The notes beneath the pieces are model-generated. The model searched no databases. It was not told where the DNA came from and was given only the letters and a program-made list of their open reading frames with translations. From Antrihabitans stalagmiti (GTDB lineage: Bacteria > Actinomycetota > Actinomycetes > Mycobacteriales > Mycobacteriaceae), in contig NZ_JAEMNV010000004.1 of NCBI RefSeq assembly GCF_016482825.1, positions 523,655-587,654 on the forward strand: a stretch of DNA of 64,000 nucleotides. The letters are read 5' to 3'. This document shows, piece by piece, positions 28,810 through 37,977 of this stretch. The number at the start of each line of letters is the position of its first letter. The stretch's first letter is position 1. The translations under genes and the position numbers were made by a program.

Positions 28810-29807
28810 GACACGGTCCGCAAGGAATCGGCCACACGTTGCCGGTGTATCGCTGGAGTTCCCCAGGCAGCGAGCAGAGCGCGGATCTTGGTGAGCCACA
28901 GGGAAAGGTCGTATTCGGCGGTGTACCCGATTGCGCCGTGCGTTTGCAACGACTTCCGCGCTGCGCGGTAGGCGGCGTCCCCACATGCGACCTTGGCGGC
29001 AGAGATATCGCGCGACGCAGTCGGTTCGTTGTTCGAGACGGCGACCGCGGCGCCGTACAGCAGTGGCTTCGCCATTTCGAGGCTTACCATCGCGTCGGCC
29101 AAATGGTGCTTGATCGCTTGGAATTCGCCGATGGGTCGGCCGAATTGCACTCTGCCCTTCGCGTATTCGGTGGCCATGTCGAGCGTGGCATAACCCGCAC
29201 CGAGCAGTTGAGCAGCGCACGCCAGCGCTGCTCGATCGAAAGCTGCTGCTGTTGCCTGCTTTACGTCGGAACCCGACGCGATCGACTCTGCCGCGTCGAC
29301 CTCGTAAAGCCGCCGTGCTGCATCGACCGACTTCACGCTGGACGCTGCATTGCCGTAATGCAGCATGGACCCGTCGCTGTGCACCACGACGTCGCAGATG
29401 TCGGCATCGAGGGCGCGCGGTGTCCACGGTTGCACGACGAGTGAGCCGAGTGCATCGCCGTCCGCAATGCGCGGTAGCCAGTGCTCCGCACTTGCGTTGT
29501 CCTGCAATGCTCCAAGTAGCGCGGGGATCGCCGCAGCCGATTCGACCAACGGACCGGGTACACCGGCGCGGCCAATTTCGACGAACGCTGTCACCAGGTC
29601 GACTGGATGATCGCCGAGCCCGCCCGTCTCCTCAGCGATCCCGAGCCCGAACACCCCCGTGTCTGCCAATCGGCGTAGCAACTTGCGGCCCTGATCGTGT
29701 TCGCCCGCACCCCAGGATCGGATCACATCGGGCGTCTTCGCGCTGGCGAGGAGGTCGCGCAGGCTGGCTGCGAAATCCTGCTGCTCGGTGGAAAGGGCGA
29801 ATCTCAT
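28806..29807 (-). CDS. fadE32: Acyl-CoA dehydrogenase subunit FadE32
   Basis: The 333-residue acyl-CoA dehydrogenase-fold protein has RVQFGRPIGEFQAIKHHLADA and THGAIGYTAEYD near its end. It should pair with FadE33 as one heteromeric enzyme, which explains their overlapping genes. Both are shorter than standalone dehydrogenases of about 380 residues, as usual for heteromeric steroid enzymes. The ATG at 29807 overlaps the fadE31 stop. Confidence 0.87.
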   Translation of the reverse strand: MRFALSTEQQDFAASLRDLLASAKTPDVIRSWGAGEHDQGRKLLRRLADTGVFGLGIAEETGGLGDHPVDLVTAFVEIGRAGVPGPLVESAAAIPALLGALQDNASAEHWLPRIADGDALGSLVVQPWTPRALDADICDVVVHSDGSMLHYGNAASSVKSVDAARRLYEVDAAESIASGSDVKQATAAAFDRAALACAAQLLGAGYATLDMATEYAKGRVQFGRPIGEFQAIKHHLADAMVSLEMAKPLLYGAAVAVSNNEPTASRDISAAKVACGDAAYRAARKSLQTHGAIGYTAEYDLSLWLTKIRALLAAWGTPAIHRQRVADSLRTVS

Positions 29808-30943
29808 CGGCTCGCTTTCGGAAGTCCAAGTAGCCGCTCGGCGACTATGTTGCGTTGAATCTCGTTGGTGCCCGCGTAGATCGGACCCGACAGTGAGAAC
29901 AGGTAGCCGTCCTGCCACGAACCCGCGAGTTCGGCATCGGGTCCGAGAAGATCGAGCGCGGTCTCGTGCAGCGCCACGTCGAATTCGGACCAGAAGATCT
30001 TGTTGATGGACGACTCGGCGCCGAGCGAGCCACCGTCGCTGAGCCGGGTAACGGTGCCGAACGTGTGCAGGCGGTATGCCTGTGCACCTATCCACGCGTC
30101 GACGACTCGATCGCGCAACGCGGTGTCGGCAGGGTCGGCGCTCGAATTCCACAGTTCCACAAGCCGATCGGCGGCTGCATTGAATCGGCCCGGGCTTCGT
30201 AGCGACAACCCCCGCTCGTTGCTCGACGTACTCATGGCGACCCGCCAACCGTCGTTGACAGTCCCGATGACGTCGCTGTCCGGTACGAAGACGTCGGCAA
30301 AGAAGATCTCCGCGAACCCTGGCTCCCCGTCGAGTTGCGGTATCGGGCGTACTGTCACGCCGTCGGCAGTCAGCGGAAACATGAAGTAGGTCAGGCCTTT
30401 GTGACGCTGCGCAGCCGGGTCGGTGCGGAACAGCCCGAAGCCCCAGTCAGCGAAACTGGCTCGCGAACTCCAGGTCTTCTGCCCGTTCAGGATCCAACCG
30501 CCATCGGTCTGCCGAGCAGTGGACCGGATGGAGGCCAGGTCGCTGCCCGCTTCGGGCTCCGACCACGCCTGCGCCCAGATGTCGTCGGCTCGGGCCATCC
30601 GAGGCATCAATCGAGCGAGCTGCTCGGGAGTTCCGTGCTCGAAAAGGGTTGGTGCCAAAAGGAAGATGCCGTTCTGACTGACCCGTCCCGGTGCCTGTGC
30701 CGCGTAGTACTCCTCCTCGAACAACACCCACTCGAGCAGCGATGCGTCTCGGCCACCCAGCTCGGTCGGCCATGCGACGACGGACAGCCGCGCCGCCGCC
30801 AGTGTGCGTTCCCATTCGCGATGCGCCTCGAAACCCGCTCTGGTGTCCATCGATGCCAGCGGAGTGGCGGGGACATTGGCCGCGAGGAAATCGCGGACCT
30901 CGTCCCGGAACGTCGTCGCAGCCTCGTCGAGGTCGAGATCCAT
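29804..30943 (-). CDS. fadE31: Acyl-CoA dehydrogenase FadE31
   Basis: The 379-residue protein has AWSEPEAGSDLASI (FAD/substrate region), NGQKTWSS and the C-terminal YAGTNEIQRNIVAERLLGLP, all canonical. Order places it as the Rv3562 homologue in the HIP pathway, though its exact substrate is not settled to my knowledge. It shares one base with the stop of the upstream hydratase-like gene, so it lies in the fadD3 operon. Confidence 0.87.
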   Translation of the reverse strand: MDLDLDEAATTFRDEVRDFLAANVPATPLASMDTRAGFEAHREWERTLAAARLSVVAWPTELGGRDASLLEWVLFEEEYYAAQAPGRVSQNGIFLLAPTLFEHGTPEQLARLMPRMARADDIWAQAWSEPEAGSDLASIRSTARQTDGGWILNGQKTWSSRASFADWGFGLFRTDPAAQRHKGLTYFMFPLTADGVTVRPIPQLDGEPGFAEIFFADVFVPDSDVIGTVNDGWRVAMSTSSNERGLSLRSPGRFNAAADRLVELWNSSADPADTALRDRVVDAWIGAQAYRLHTFGTVTRLSDGGSLGAESSINKIFWSEFDVALHETALDLLGPDAELAGSWQDGYLFSLSGPIYAGTNEIQRNIVAERLLGLPKASR

Positions 30944-31824
30944 TATTCTGCAGCCTTGTCCTTGGAAGCGCCGACCTCGGAAGCACTGTCTTTCATGGAC
31001 TTCGCGTTCATCCCACCGAGTGAATCGGCGCCGACCTCGGCATTGTGAGCGTGCGCGAAGTGGTGCAGACCGAACACGGAATCCATACCGTTACGCATGC
31101 CCATCTGGTCTTCGCACTGATTGACAGCCTTTTTGGTGAGTGCCAACCCGAACTGTGGCATTGCCGAGATTCGCTCCGCGATGGCAAAGGTTTCCGTCTC
31201 CAGATCTTCGCGTGGCACTACACGGTTGACCATGCCCCACTCGTAGGCGCGCTGTGCGGAAAAGCGGTCGCCGGTGAACAAGATCTCCTTCGCGGCTCGT
31301 GGCCCGAGCACCCATGGATGTGCGAAGTATTCGACACCCGGGATACCCATTCGCACAACGGGATCGGAGAAGAACGCGTCGTCGGACGCCACGATCATGT
31401 CGCAGACCCAGGCCAGCATCAGTCCACCGGCTATACACGCGCCCTGGATCATGGCGATCGTCGGCTTCGGCAGTTCGCGCCAGCGCCGACACATGCCAAG
31501 ATAGACCTCCATCTCCCTGGCGTAGCGCTGATCACCGCCTGCACGGTCGACGTGGTCCCACCACATGACCGCCTTGTTGTCGTAGTGCACGTGATGGTCG
31601 CGACCAGGGGTGCCGATGTCGTGTCCCGCGCTGAAGTGTTTTCCGTTGCCCGCCAACACGATCACCGACACATCGGCGTCATCGACCGCCCGCTGAAAGG
31701 CAGCGTCCAACGCGTAGGTCATGACGGAGTTCTGCGCATTCCGGTACTCGGGGCGGTTCAGCGTGACAACCGCGATCTTGCCGCGCTTGGCGTAGGTGAC
31801 CGCTTCGTTCTCGGGATCTGTCAC
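30943..31824 (-). CDS. Crotonase-fold protein lacking the usual hydratase glutamates
   Basis: The 293-residue crotonase-fold protein has an HFSAGHDIG oxyanion-hole region near residue 63 and GACIAGGLMLAWVCDM about 60 residues later. In a standard enoyl-CoA hydratase the two catalytic Glu follow GGG-C and sit in the PE before the LGTIPG loop; here those positions read Met and Val. It is therefore probably not a simple hydratase; a ring hydrolase or other crotonase reaction is possible. GTG start overlapping the fadD3 stop. A Lys/Ala/Ser-rich tail extends beyond the family core. Confidence 0.75.
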   Translation of the reverse strand: MTDPENEAVTYAKRGKIAVVTLNRPEYRNAQNSVMTYALDAAFQRAVDDADVSVIVLAGNGKHFSAGHDIGTPGRDHHVHYDNKAVMWWDHVDRAGGDQRYAREMEVYLGMCRRWRELPKPTIAMIQGACIAGGLMLAWVCDMIVASDDAFFSDPVVRMGIPGVEYFAHPWVLGPRAAKEILFTGDRFSAQRAYEWGMVNRVVPREDLETETFAIAERISAMPQFGLALTKKAVNQCEDQMGMRNGMDSVFGLHHFAHAHNAEVGADSLGGMNAKSMKDSASEVGASKDKAAE

Positions 31825-33398
31825 GACGACTCCTCGCGTAGCTGACGTTTGAGTACTTTGCCGCCCGCGTTGCGGGGAAGGGCATCGACGAATTCCACCA
31901 CTCGTGGCACCTTGAAGTTCGCCAATTCTGTTCTGGCGAAGGTGATCACGTCGTCGGCGCTGACACTGCGGCCGGGTGCGGTAACAACGAACGCTTTGCC
32001 GACCTCACCGAGGCGTTCGTCGGGAATGCCGATGACGGCAGTCTCCGCGACCCCGTCGATTCTGGCCAACGCCTGTTCGATCTCGGCGGGATAGACGTTG
32101 AAACCACCACTGATGTACATGTCTTTGAGGCGGTCGGTGATACGAAGATTGCCGCGTTCGTCGAGCGACCCTATGTCGCCGGTGTGCAGCCAACCGTCGG
32201 AATCTATTGTCTTGGCCGTGTTTTCGGGATCGTCGAGATATCCGAGCATCACGTTCGGTCCGCGTAGCAGTACTTCGCCGGAGTCGGCGATGCGCAACTC
32301 GAAGTCGGCGATCGGGCGTCCGCAGGTCGTAGCAACAGTGACAGCGTCATCGTCGGCGTTGCACATGGTGCCGAAGCCCGATGCCTCGGATAACCCGTAG
32401 GCCGTCAACACGATATCGATGTCGAGTTCGGCTTGCATACGTTCGATCATGACGACAGGAATCACCGCGGCGCCGGTGACTGCGAACCGCAGCGAGCTGA
32501 GATCGTATGTGCCGCGAGCGGGGTGGTCGAGAATTGTTTGATAGATCGTCGGAGGACCGGGCAGCACGGTGATCTTCTGTTCGTCCACGTTACGCATGGC
32601 CGCTTCCACGTCGAAGACGAGTTGCGGTACGAGCGTCGCCCCGGTTTGCAGGCACGCCAGGATGCCGGCCTTGTAGCCGAAGTTGTGGAAGAACGGGTTG
32701 ATGACCAGGTAGCGGTCGGCGCTGCTCAGTTGGCCGCATTTCGCCCAGGCGCGCGATGTGGCCAACGATTGTCTGTGTGCCGACATCGCGCCTTTGCTGC
32801 GTCCTGTGGTGCCCGAGGTGAACATGATGTCGGCGAGGTCGTCGGGTGCGACAGCCAGCGCGCGTTCGTCGGCATCGTTGGGCGACACCGCGCGAGCGAA
32901 CAGTTCGAGGTCGGCCCAGGTGAGATCACCAGATGTGGCATCGGTTTCGTCGTCGTCGACGGGGATTCGGATCACCGTCTCGATCGCCAGCTCGCCGGAA
33001 ACCGAACGTAGGTCGGCGAGTCGGTCTTTGCCGAGGAACCTGCCTGCGACGAAGAGTGCTCGCGCCTGCGAACGGTGGATGATGTCGTGCGCCTCGGTCC
33101 CGGTATAGCGGGTGTTGATCGGGACGACCGCGGCTCCCGCGTACTGCGCGGCGAGGGCGGCGACGATCCAGTGGTGTGTGTTGGGTGCCCAGATCGCGAT
33201 GCGATCCCCAGTGTCGATGCCGCGCGCAATCAACGCGCGAGCTGCGGTTCTGACCTGTTGCAACAGGTCGGAGTAGGTCCACCGCACGGTGCCGTCGACG
33301 ATTGCGTCGTGGTCGCCGAAGGCGCGCGCAGCATGATGCAGCGCAGCCGGAGTGGTCTGCGGGGCCTCGGTTGCCCCAGAGACAGCGTCGTCTGTCAC
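31821..33398 (-). CDS. fadD3: FadD3, HIP-CoA synthetase
   Basis: The 525-residue ANL-family acyl-CoA synthetase has a P-loop FTSGTTGRSKGAM near residue 195, YGLSEASG, and the C-terminal GGFNVYPAEIE and GKVLKRQ with the adenylation Lys. FadD3 activates HIP, the C/D-ring propanoate, and its product is the inducer that releases KstR2. GTG start at 33398. It opens the minus-strand operon fadD3-ech-fadE31-fadE32-fadE33 and diverges from fadE30 across a KstR2-type operator. Confidence 0.92.
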   Translation of the reverse strand: MTDDAVSGATEAPQTTPAALHHAARAFGDHDAIVDGTVRWTYSDLLQQVRTAARALIARGIDTGDRIAIWAPNTHHWIVAALAAQYAGAAVVPINTRYTGTEAHDIIHRSQARALFVAGRFLGKDRLADLRSVSGELAIETVIRIPVDDDETDATSGDLTWADLELFARAVSPNDADERALAVAPDDLADIMFTSGTTGRSKGAMSAHRQSLATSRAWAKCGQLSSADRYLVINPFFHNFGYKAGILACLQTGATLVPQLVFDVEAAMRNVDEQKITVLPGPPTIYQTILDHPARGTYDLSSLRFAVTGAAVIPVVMIERMQAELDIDIVLTAYGLSEASGFGTMCNADDDAVTVATTCGRPIADFELRIADSGEVLLRGPNVMLGYLDDPENTAKTIDSDGWLHTGDIGSLDERGNLRITDRLKDMYISGGFNVYPAEIEQALARIDGVAETAVIGIPDERLGEVGKAFVVTAPGRSVSADDVITFARTELANFKVPRVVEFVDALPRNAGGKVLKRQLREESS

Positions 33399-33421
33399 TC
33401 ACATTCCTAACCGCTCGACAA

Positions 33422-33435
33422 AGCAAGTGCTTGGT
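33422..33435. promoter_or_regulatory. KstR2-type operator between fadD3 and fadE30
   Basis: AGCAAGTGCTTGGT fits A-n-CAAG-nn-CTTG-n-T at all fixed positions. On the fadE30 side TATCCT (33440-33445) can be the -10, seven bases before the GTG at 33452, making fadE30 leaderless. Confidence 0.9.
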
Positions 33436-33451
33436 AGGTTATCCTACCCGT

Positions 33452-34639
33452 GTGGGAGTGAGCCAGGGCAGGACCGACGACGACGAGTTGTTCGCGACGT
33501 CCATACGGACGTGGCTTGCCGACAATCTGACGGGTGAGTTCGCGAAGCTACGCGGCCTCGGCGGTCCTGGTCGTGAACATGAAGGTTACGACGAACGGCT
33601 GGCGTGGGACAGGCATCTAGCGGCAGCCGGTTGGACGTGTCTCGGCTGGCCGACGGAGTACGGCGGACGTGCGGCGACGCTGGAACAACAGGTGATCTTC
33701 CACGAGGAATACGCCCGCGCCAACGCACCGGCGCGCGTCTCCCATATCGGCGAAGAACTGCTCGGCCCGACGCTGATCGCATTCGGCACCGAGGAGCAGA
33801 AGCAGAGATTTCTGCCGGGTATCAAGAACGTCACCGAGCTGTGGTGCCAGGGCTACTCCGAACCCGGGGCCGGATCGGATCTGGCGTCTGTATCGACCGC
33901 GGCCCGTCTCGACGGCGACCGCTGGTCCATCAATGGTCAAAAAGTGTGGACCTCGCTTGCTCACGTCGCGGACTGGTGTTTCGTCGTCGCGCGGACCGAG
34001 CCGGGTTCGGTTCGGCACAAAGGGCTTTCCTACCTTCTTGTCCCCATGAAGCAACCGGGCATCGCCGTGCGCCCGATCATTCAGCTGACCGGTACGTCGG
34101 AATTCAACGAGGTCTTCTTCGACGACGCACACACCGATGCGGATCTGGTGGTCGGTGGCATCGGCGAAGGTTGGCGAATTGCCATGGGCACCCTCACCTT
34201 CGAGCGTGGTGTCTCGACGCTGGGTCAGCAGATCGGCTTCGCACGCGAACTGGACGGTATTGCCGAACTCGCGGAACGTAATGGGGCAGCGCAGAATCCG
34301 CTGATCCGCGCCAAGCTCACTCGCGCGGCCATGGGGTTGCGCGTCATGCGCGCGCACGCGCTGCGAACGATGGACTCCGCCGATTCGTCCGGCGGCGCTG
34401 CCTCGGTGGCCAAACTGTTCTGGGCCAACTGGCATCGAGGTCTCGGTGAGCTTGCGATGGAGGTGCTGGGCGCGCAGTCGCTCGTCGCCGACGGAGCCGT
34501 CGAGAACGGTGGACTACAGGAACTGCAACGGCTGTACCTCTTCACCAGAGCCGACACGATTTATGGCGGTTCGAACGAGATACAGCGCAACATCATCGCC
34601 GAGCGTGTGCTCGGCCTGCCGAGAGAGGCGCGACCGTGA
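33452..34639 (+). CDS. fadE30: Acyl-CoA dehydrogenase FadE30
   Basis: The 395-residue acyl-CoA dehydrogenase contains LWCQGYSEPGAGSDLA, NGQKVWTSLAH and YGGSNEIQRNIIAERVLGLP. Near-identity in landmark stretches with Rv3560c supports the name. It dehydrogenates 5-hydroxy-HIP-CoA early in C/D-ring breakdown. The GTG at 33452 is chosen because it lies at the predicted transcription start; GTG 33458 is an alternative and the longer frame upstream crosses the operator. Its stop overlaps ipdF. Confidence 0.92.
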   Translation: MGVSQGRTDDDELFATSIRTWLADNLTGEFAKLRGLGGPGREHEGYDERLAWDRHLAAAGWTCLGWPTEYGGRAATLEQQVIFHEEYARANAPARVSHIGEELLGPTLIAFGTEEQKQRFLPGIKNVTELWCQGYSEPGAGSDLASVSTAARLDGDRWSINGQKVWTSLAHVADWCFVVARTEPGSVRHKGLSYLLVPMKQPGIAVRPIIQLTGTSEFNEVFFDDAHTDADLVVGGIGEGWRIAMGTLTFERGVSTLGQQIGFARELDGIAELAERNGAAQNPLIRAKLTRAAMGLRVMRAHALRTMDSADSSGGAASVAKLFWANWHRGLGELAMEVLGAQSLVADGAVENGGLQELQRLYLFTRADTIYGGSNEIQRNIIAERVLGLPREARP

Positions 34640-35433
34640 CCGACTCGTTGTCGATTGCACCGCAAGAGATTCCAGGCCACGGACTGCTCACCGGTCGAGT
34701 GGCGGTGGTAACCGCTGCTGCGGGAACCGGTATCGGGTCCGCGACGGCGCGCCGCATGCTGGCCGAGGGCGCTGACGTCGTTGTATCCGATTGGCACGAA
34801 AGACGTTTGGAGGCGACACGTGCCGAACTGGCCGAGGCTCATCCGGAGCAGCGGGTCGGCGCGGTCGTGTGCGACGTGAGCTCGTCGGAACAGGTGACCG
34901 CATTGTTCGCGGCGGCGGCGGATCAGTTGGGGCGCGTCGATATCGTCGTCAACAATGCCGGCCTCGGGGGAGAGGTACCGGTTGTCGACATGACGGACGA
35001 GCAGTGGGACCGCGTCATCGACGTCACCTTGAACGGCACGTTCAGGTGTACGCGGGCAGCGCTGAACTATTTTCGGCGCGCGGGACACGGCGGCGTGATC
35101 GTCAACAACGCAAGTGTTCTCGGCTGGCGGGCGCAGCATGGCCAGGCGCATTACGCCGCGGCGAAGGCAGGTGTCATGGCGTTGACCCGCTGCAGTGCAA
35201 TCGAGGCGGCGGAGTTCGGGGTCCGAATCAACGCGGTCGCGCCGAGCATCGCCAATCACGCATTCCTCGCCAAGGTGACGTCGGAGGAACTGTTGTCGCG
35301 ACTCGCCGCGGGTGAAGCGTTCGGTCGCGCTGCGGAACCATGGGAGGTTGCGGCAACGATCGCGATGCTCGCAAGCGACTACACGACGTACCTGACGGGC
35401 GAGGTTGTCTCCGTCAGCAGCCAGCGAGCCTAG
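34636..35433 (+). CDS. ipdF: IpdF, SDR 5-oxo reductase of HIP-CoA
   Basis: The 265-residue short-chain dehydrogenase has AAAGTGIG as its nucleotide-binding motif, NNAG, and the catalytic Ser/YAAAK pair near residues 155-178. It is the Rv3559c-type gene next to fadE30; that enzyme reduces the 5-oxo group of HIP-CoA. GTG start overlaps the fadE30 stop. kstR2 follows after about 50 bp. Confidence 0.88.
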   Translation: MTDSLSIAPQEIPGHGLLTGRVAVVTAAAGTGIGSATARRMLAEGADVVVSDWHERRLEATRAELAEAHPEQRVGAVVCDVSSSEQVTALFAAAADQLGRVDIVVNNAGLGGEVPVVDMTDEQWDRVIDVTLNGTFRCTRAALNYFRRAGHGGVIVNNASVLGWRAQHGQAHYAAAKAGVMALTRCSAIEAAEFGVRINAVAPSIANHAFLAKVTSEELLSRLAAGEAFGRAAEPWEVAATIAMLASDYTTYLTGEVVSVSSQRA

Positions 35434-35451
35434 GGATGTACAGATATGCCT

Positions 35452-35465
35452 AGCAAGCGTTTGGT
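35452..35465. promoter_or_regulatory. KstR2-type operator upstream of kstR2
   Basis: AGCAAGCGTTTGGT matches the KstR2 consensus with one change (TTTG for CTTG). It is 17 bases before the kstR2 start, consistent with autoregulation. Confidence 0.75.
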
Positions 35466-35481
35466 AACTAAAGTTCCAGAT

Positions 35482-36093
35482 ATGACGTCGTCACTTGGAT
35501 TCAACGATCAGACGAAGGCAACAGGACGCCGAGACGAGTTGCTCGAGCTTGCTGCCAGGCTTTTTGCCGAACGCGGCATGCGCGCGACGACCGTCCGCGA
35601 CATCGCAGATGCGGCAGGCATCCTGTCCGGCAGCCTCTATCACCACTTCGACTCGAAGGAGTCGATGGTCGACGAAATCCTCAGCAGCTTTCTCGATGCA
35701 CTGTTCGCTCGCTACCGCGAGATCGTCGACGCCGGGCTCGGTCCTCGCGACACCTTGGAGGCCCTGGTTGTCGCGTCCTTCGAAGCGATCGACGCGTCGC
35801 ACTCGGCTGTCGCGATCTACCAGGACGAGGCGAAGCGGCTGCGCACCGTCGAGCGGTTCGCCTACATCAACGACCGCAACGTCGAGTTCCGAGCGCTCTG
35901 GATCGGGGTGCTCCGCGCGGGCGCCAAGGACGGCAGCTTTCGCCCGGACATCGACGTCGAACTCGTCTATCGATTCCTACGCGACACCGTCTGGGTCGCC
36001 GTGCGGTGGTACCGCCCTGGCGGATCCTTCACCGCCGAGACGATTGCCAAACAGTATCTTGCCGTCGTACTCGACGGCCTTGCCAAACCCTGA
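35482..36093 (+). CDS. kstR2: KstR2, TetR-family repressor of the HIP regulon
   Basis: The 203-residue TetR protein has ARLFAERGMRATTVRDIADAAGILSGSLYHHF as its DNA-binding head and VYRFLRDTVWVAVRWYRPGG in the ligand domain, both characteristic of KstR2. It is released from DNA by HIP-CoA. The ATG at 35482 is preferred because an earlier in-frame ATG at 35446 would place the operator inside the gene. It is followed by fadA6 on the same strand. Confidence 0.92.
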   Translation: MTSSLGFNDQTKATGRRDELLELAARLFAERGMRATTVRDIADAAGILSGSLYHHFDSKESMVDEILSSFLDALFARYREIVDAGLGPRDTLEALVVASFEAIDASHSAVAIYQDEAKRLRTVERFAYINDRNVEFRALWIGVLRAGAKDGSFRPDIDVELVYRFLRDTVWVAVRWYRPGGSFTAETIAKQYLAVVLDGLAKP

Positions 36094-36122
36094 CTGCAAC
36101 AACAAGATCCGAGGAGTTCGTC

Positions 36123-37277
36123 ATGCCCGACGCCTATATCGTCGATGCCATCCGCACAGCAGTAGGGAAACGTGGCGGTGCACTCTCCACGGTTCACCCC
36201 GCCGATCTCGGTGCGACGGTGATTCGAGCGATCATCGAACGTAACGGCATCGATGCTGCGAAGGTCGACGACGTCGTCTTCGGCTGTGTCGATGCGATCG
36301 GTCCGCAGGCTGGAAACATCGCTCGCACAGCGTGGTTGGCGGCAGGTCTGCCCGAGGAAGTGCCAGGCGTCACCGTCGATCGCCAATGCGGATCGAGCCA
36401 GCAGGCGATTCACTTTGCGGCGCAGGCGATCATGAGCGGAACCGCCGACCTCGTTGTAGCCGGCGGTGTACAGAACATGAGTCAGATCCCGATTGCAGCA
36501 GCGATGTTGGTCGGGCAGCAGTATGGGTTCCAAACTCCGACCGCTGGGTCGAAGGGGTGGGCGGCTCGCTACGGCGACCAGGAGGTATCGCAGTTCCGTG
36601 GCGCGGAAATGATCGCCGAGAAGTGGGATATCAGCCGAGAAGACATGGAGCGTTGGGCTTTACGTAGCCACGAACGCGCGCGAGCGGCCATCGCCGATGG
36701 CCGTTTCGACAAGCAGATCGTCCCGGTCGGTGACTACAGGACCGACGAAGGTCCACGTGAAACAAGCCTGGAAAAGATGGCGTCACTCAAACCGTTGAGT
36801 CCTGAGGGTCGACTGACTGCCGCTGTCGCAAGCCAGATTTCCGACGGTGCGAGTGCAACGTTGCTGGCGTCGGAACGCGCTCTCGCTGAACATGATCTGG
36901 TCCCACGTGCTCGCATTCATCATCTCAGTGCCCGCGGCGCCGATCCGATATTTATGCTGAGCGCCCCGATCCCCGCGACCGAATACGCACTCGCCAAGTC
37001 CGGCCTTTCGATCGACGACATGGACGTCATCGAGATCAACGAAGCGTTTGCGCCGGTCGTGCTCGCCTGGTTGAAGGAGACGGGTGCAGATCCGGACCGC
37101 GTCAACGTAAACGGTGGAGCAATAGCGCTCGGGCACCCGCTCGGCGCGACGGGGGCGAAGTTGTTCGCGAGCCTGCTCGCCGAGTTGGAGCGGACCGGCG
37201 GCCGCTACGGACTGCTGACGATCTGCGAAGGTGGCGGAACGGCGAACGCGACGATTATCGAGCGTCTCGACCACTGA
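36123..37277 (+). CDS. fadA6: FadA6, thiolase of HIP catabolism
   Basis: The 384-residue thiolase has nucleophile Cys89 in DRQCGSSQQA, the general-base His in GGAIALGHPLGATG and the second Cys in TICEGGG. It cleaves a beta-keto acyl-CoA late in ring C/D breakdown. GAGGAG precedes the ATG at 36123; the upstream extension overlaps kstR2. It is the Rv3556c-type gene and sits directly after kstR2 as in mycobacteria. Confidence 0.92.
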   Translation: MPDAYIVDAIRTAVGKRGGALSTVHPADLGATVIRAIIERNGIDAAKVDDVVFGCVDAIGPQAGNIARTAWLAAGLPEEVPGVTVDRQCGSSQQAIHFAAQAIMSGTADLVVAGGVQNMSQIPIAAAMLVGQQYGFQTPTAGSKGWAARYGDQEVSQFRGAEMIAEKWDISREDMERWALRSHERARAAIADGRFDKQIVPVGDYRTDEGPRETSLEKMASLKPLSPEGRLTAAVASQISDGASATLLASERALAEHDLVPRARIHHLSARGADPIFMLSAPIPATEYALAKSGLSIDDMDVIEINEAFAPVVLAWLKETGADPDRVNVNGGAIALGHPLGATGAKLFASLLAELERTGGRYGLLTICEGGGTANATIIERLDH

Positions 37278-37367
37278 GTGGCGTTCAGCGTTCGTTAAGA
37301 GGCCGCACAGGGCTACCGGCGAAGCTTTCTCTCAACGCACTACTTCACACCGAGAGAAGGCAACAAC

Positions 37368-37907
37368 ATGATCACCATCCGTACGTTCGCCCGCACCGCC
37401 ATCGTCGCAGCCGTCATCGGCACCACTGCGGTATCCACTGCGGCGCTGTCGAATGCAGCACCGAAGGCGCCGTGGGGACCGGCGCAGGCGATCGCCGACG
37501 CGTTCCCCGATCTGCTCCCCGCCTCGCCGTCGGCCACCGGATACCACGGTGCCTCGTGCGAGACGAACGCATCGCCGGGTGAGGAATCCGGTGCCACGGC
37601 CGGCATCGAGTGCAAGGACGCCGACGCCGTCGAGTTCGGGATCTACAGCTTCCCGACGGCGTCCGCTGTCGACACCGCGCTGGCGACGCTCGAACTGTCG
37701 GAGCCGCAGCCGGGCCAGCTCGATGATGGCTCGGACTACACGCTCTACTCGCTCGAAGACAGCCCCGAAGGCGCCGTCGTGTTCCTCACCTTCGAGGCGA
37801 AGAATCTGCAGAAGTACCTGCTGGTCGTCGGCAAGGAAGGTGCGACGGTCGACGAACTCGGCGAGACCTGGGGCCACGATGCCCCGATCGGCACCGACCG
37901 GGCGTAG
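37368..37907 (+). CDS. Small exported protein, function unknown
   Basis: The 179-residue protein has an N-terminal signal peptide (about residues 1-31, ending SNAAP) and a soluble acidic domain with two Cys (about 64 and 82) that could form a disulfide. I do not recognise the family. AGAGAAGG precedes the ATG. It lies in a non-steroid interval and ends against repeat copy 3. Confidence 0.8.
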   Translation: MITIRTFARTAIVAAVIGTTAVSTAALSNAAPKAPWGPAQAIADAFPDLLPASPSATGYHGASCETNASPGEESGATAGIECKDADAVEFGIYSFPTASAVDTALATLELSEPQPGQLDDGSDYTLYSLEDSPEGAVVFLTFEAKNLQKYLLVVGKEGATVDELGETWGHDAPIGTDRA

Positions 37908-37977
37908 GGCGCTGCGCGCCTCGTGAGTCTTTTCGGAGGGCCGCACCTCCGAAAAGACTCACGACCGGCTGCGCCGC
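37906..37977. repeat. Dispersed intergenic hairpin repeat, copy 3 (likely bidirectional terminator)
   Basis: A 19-bp perfect stem (37921-37939 with 37946-37964, TCGTGAGTCTTTTCGGAGG and complement) has a six-base loop. Outer arms resemble copies 1 and 2. It lies between converging genes and encodes the C-terminus of the P450. Confidence 0.88.
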
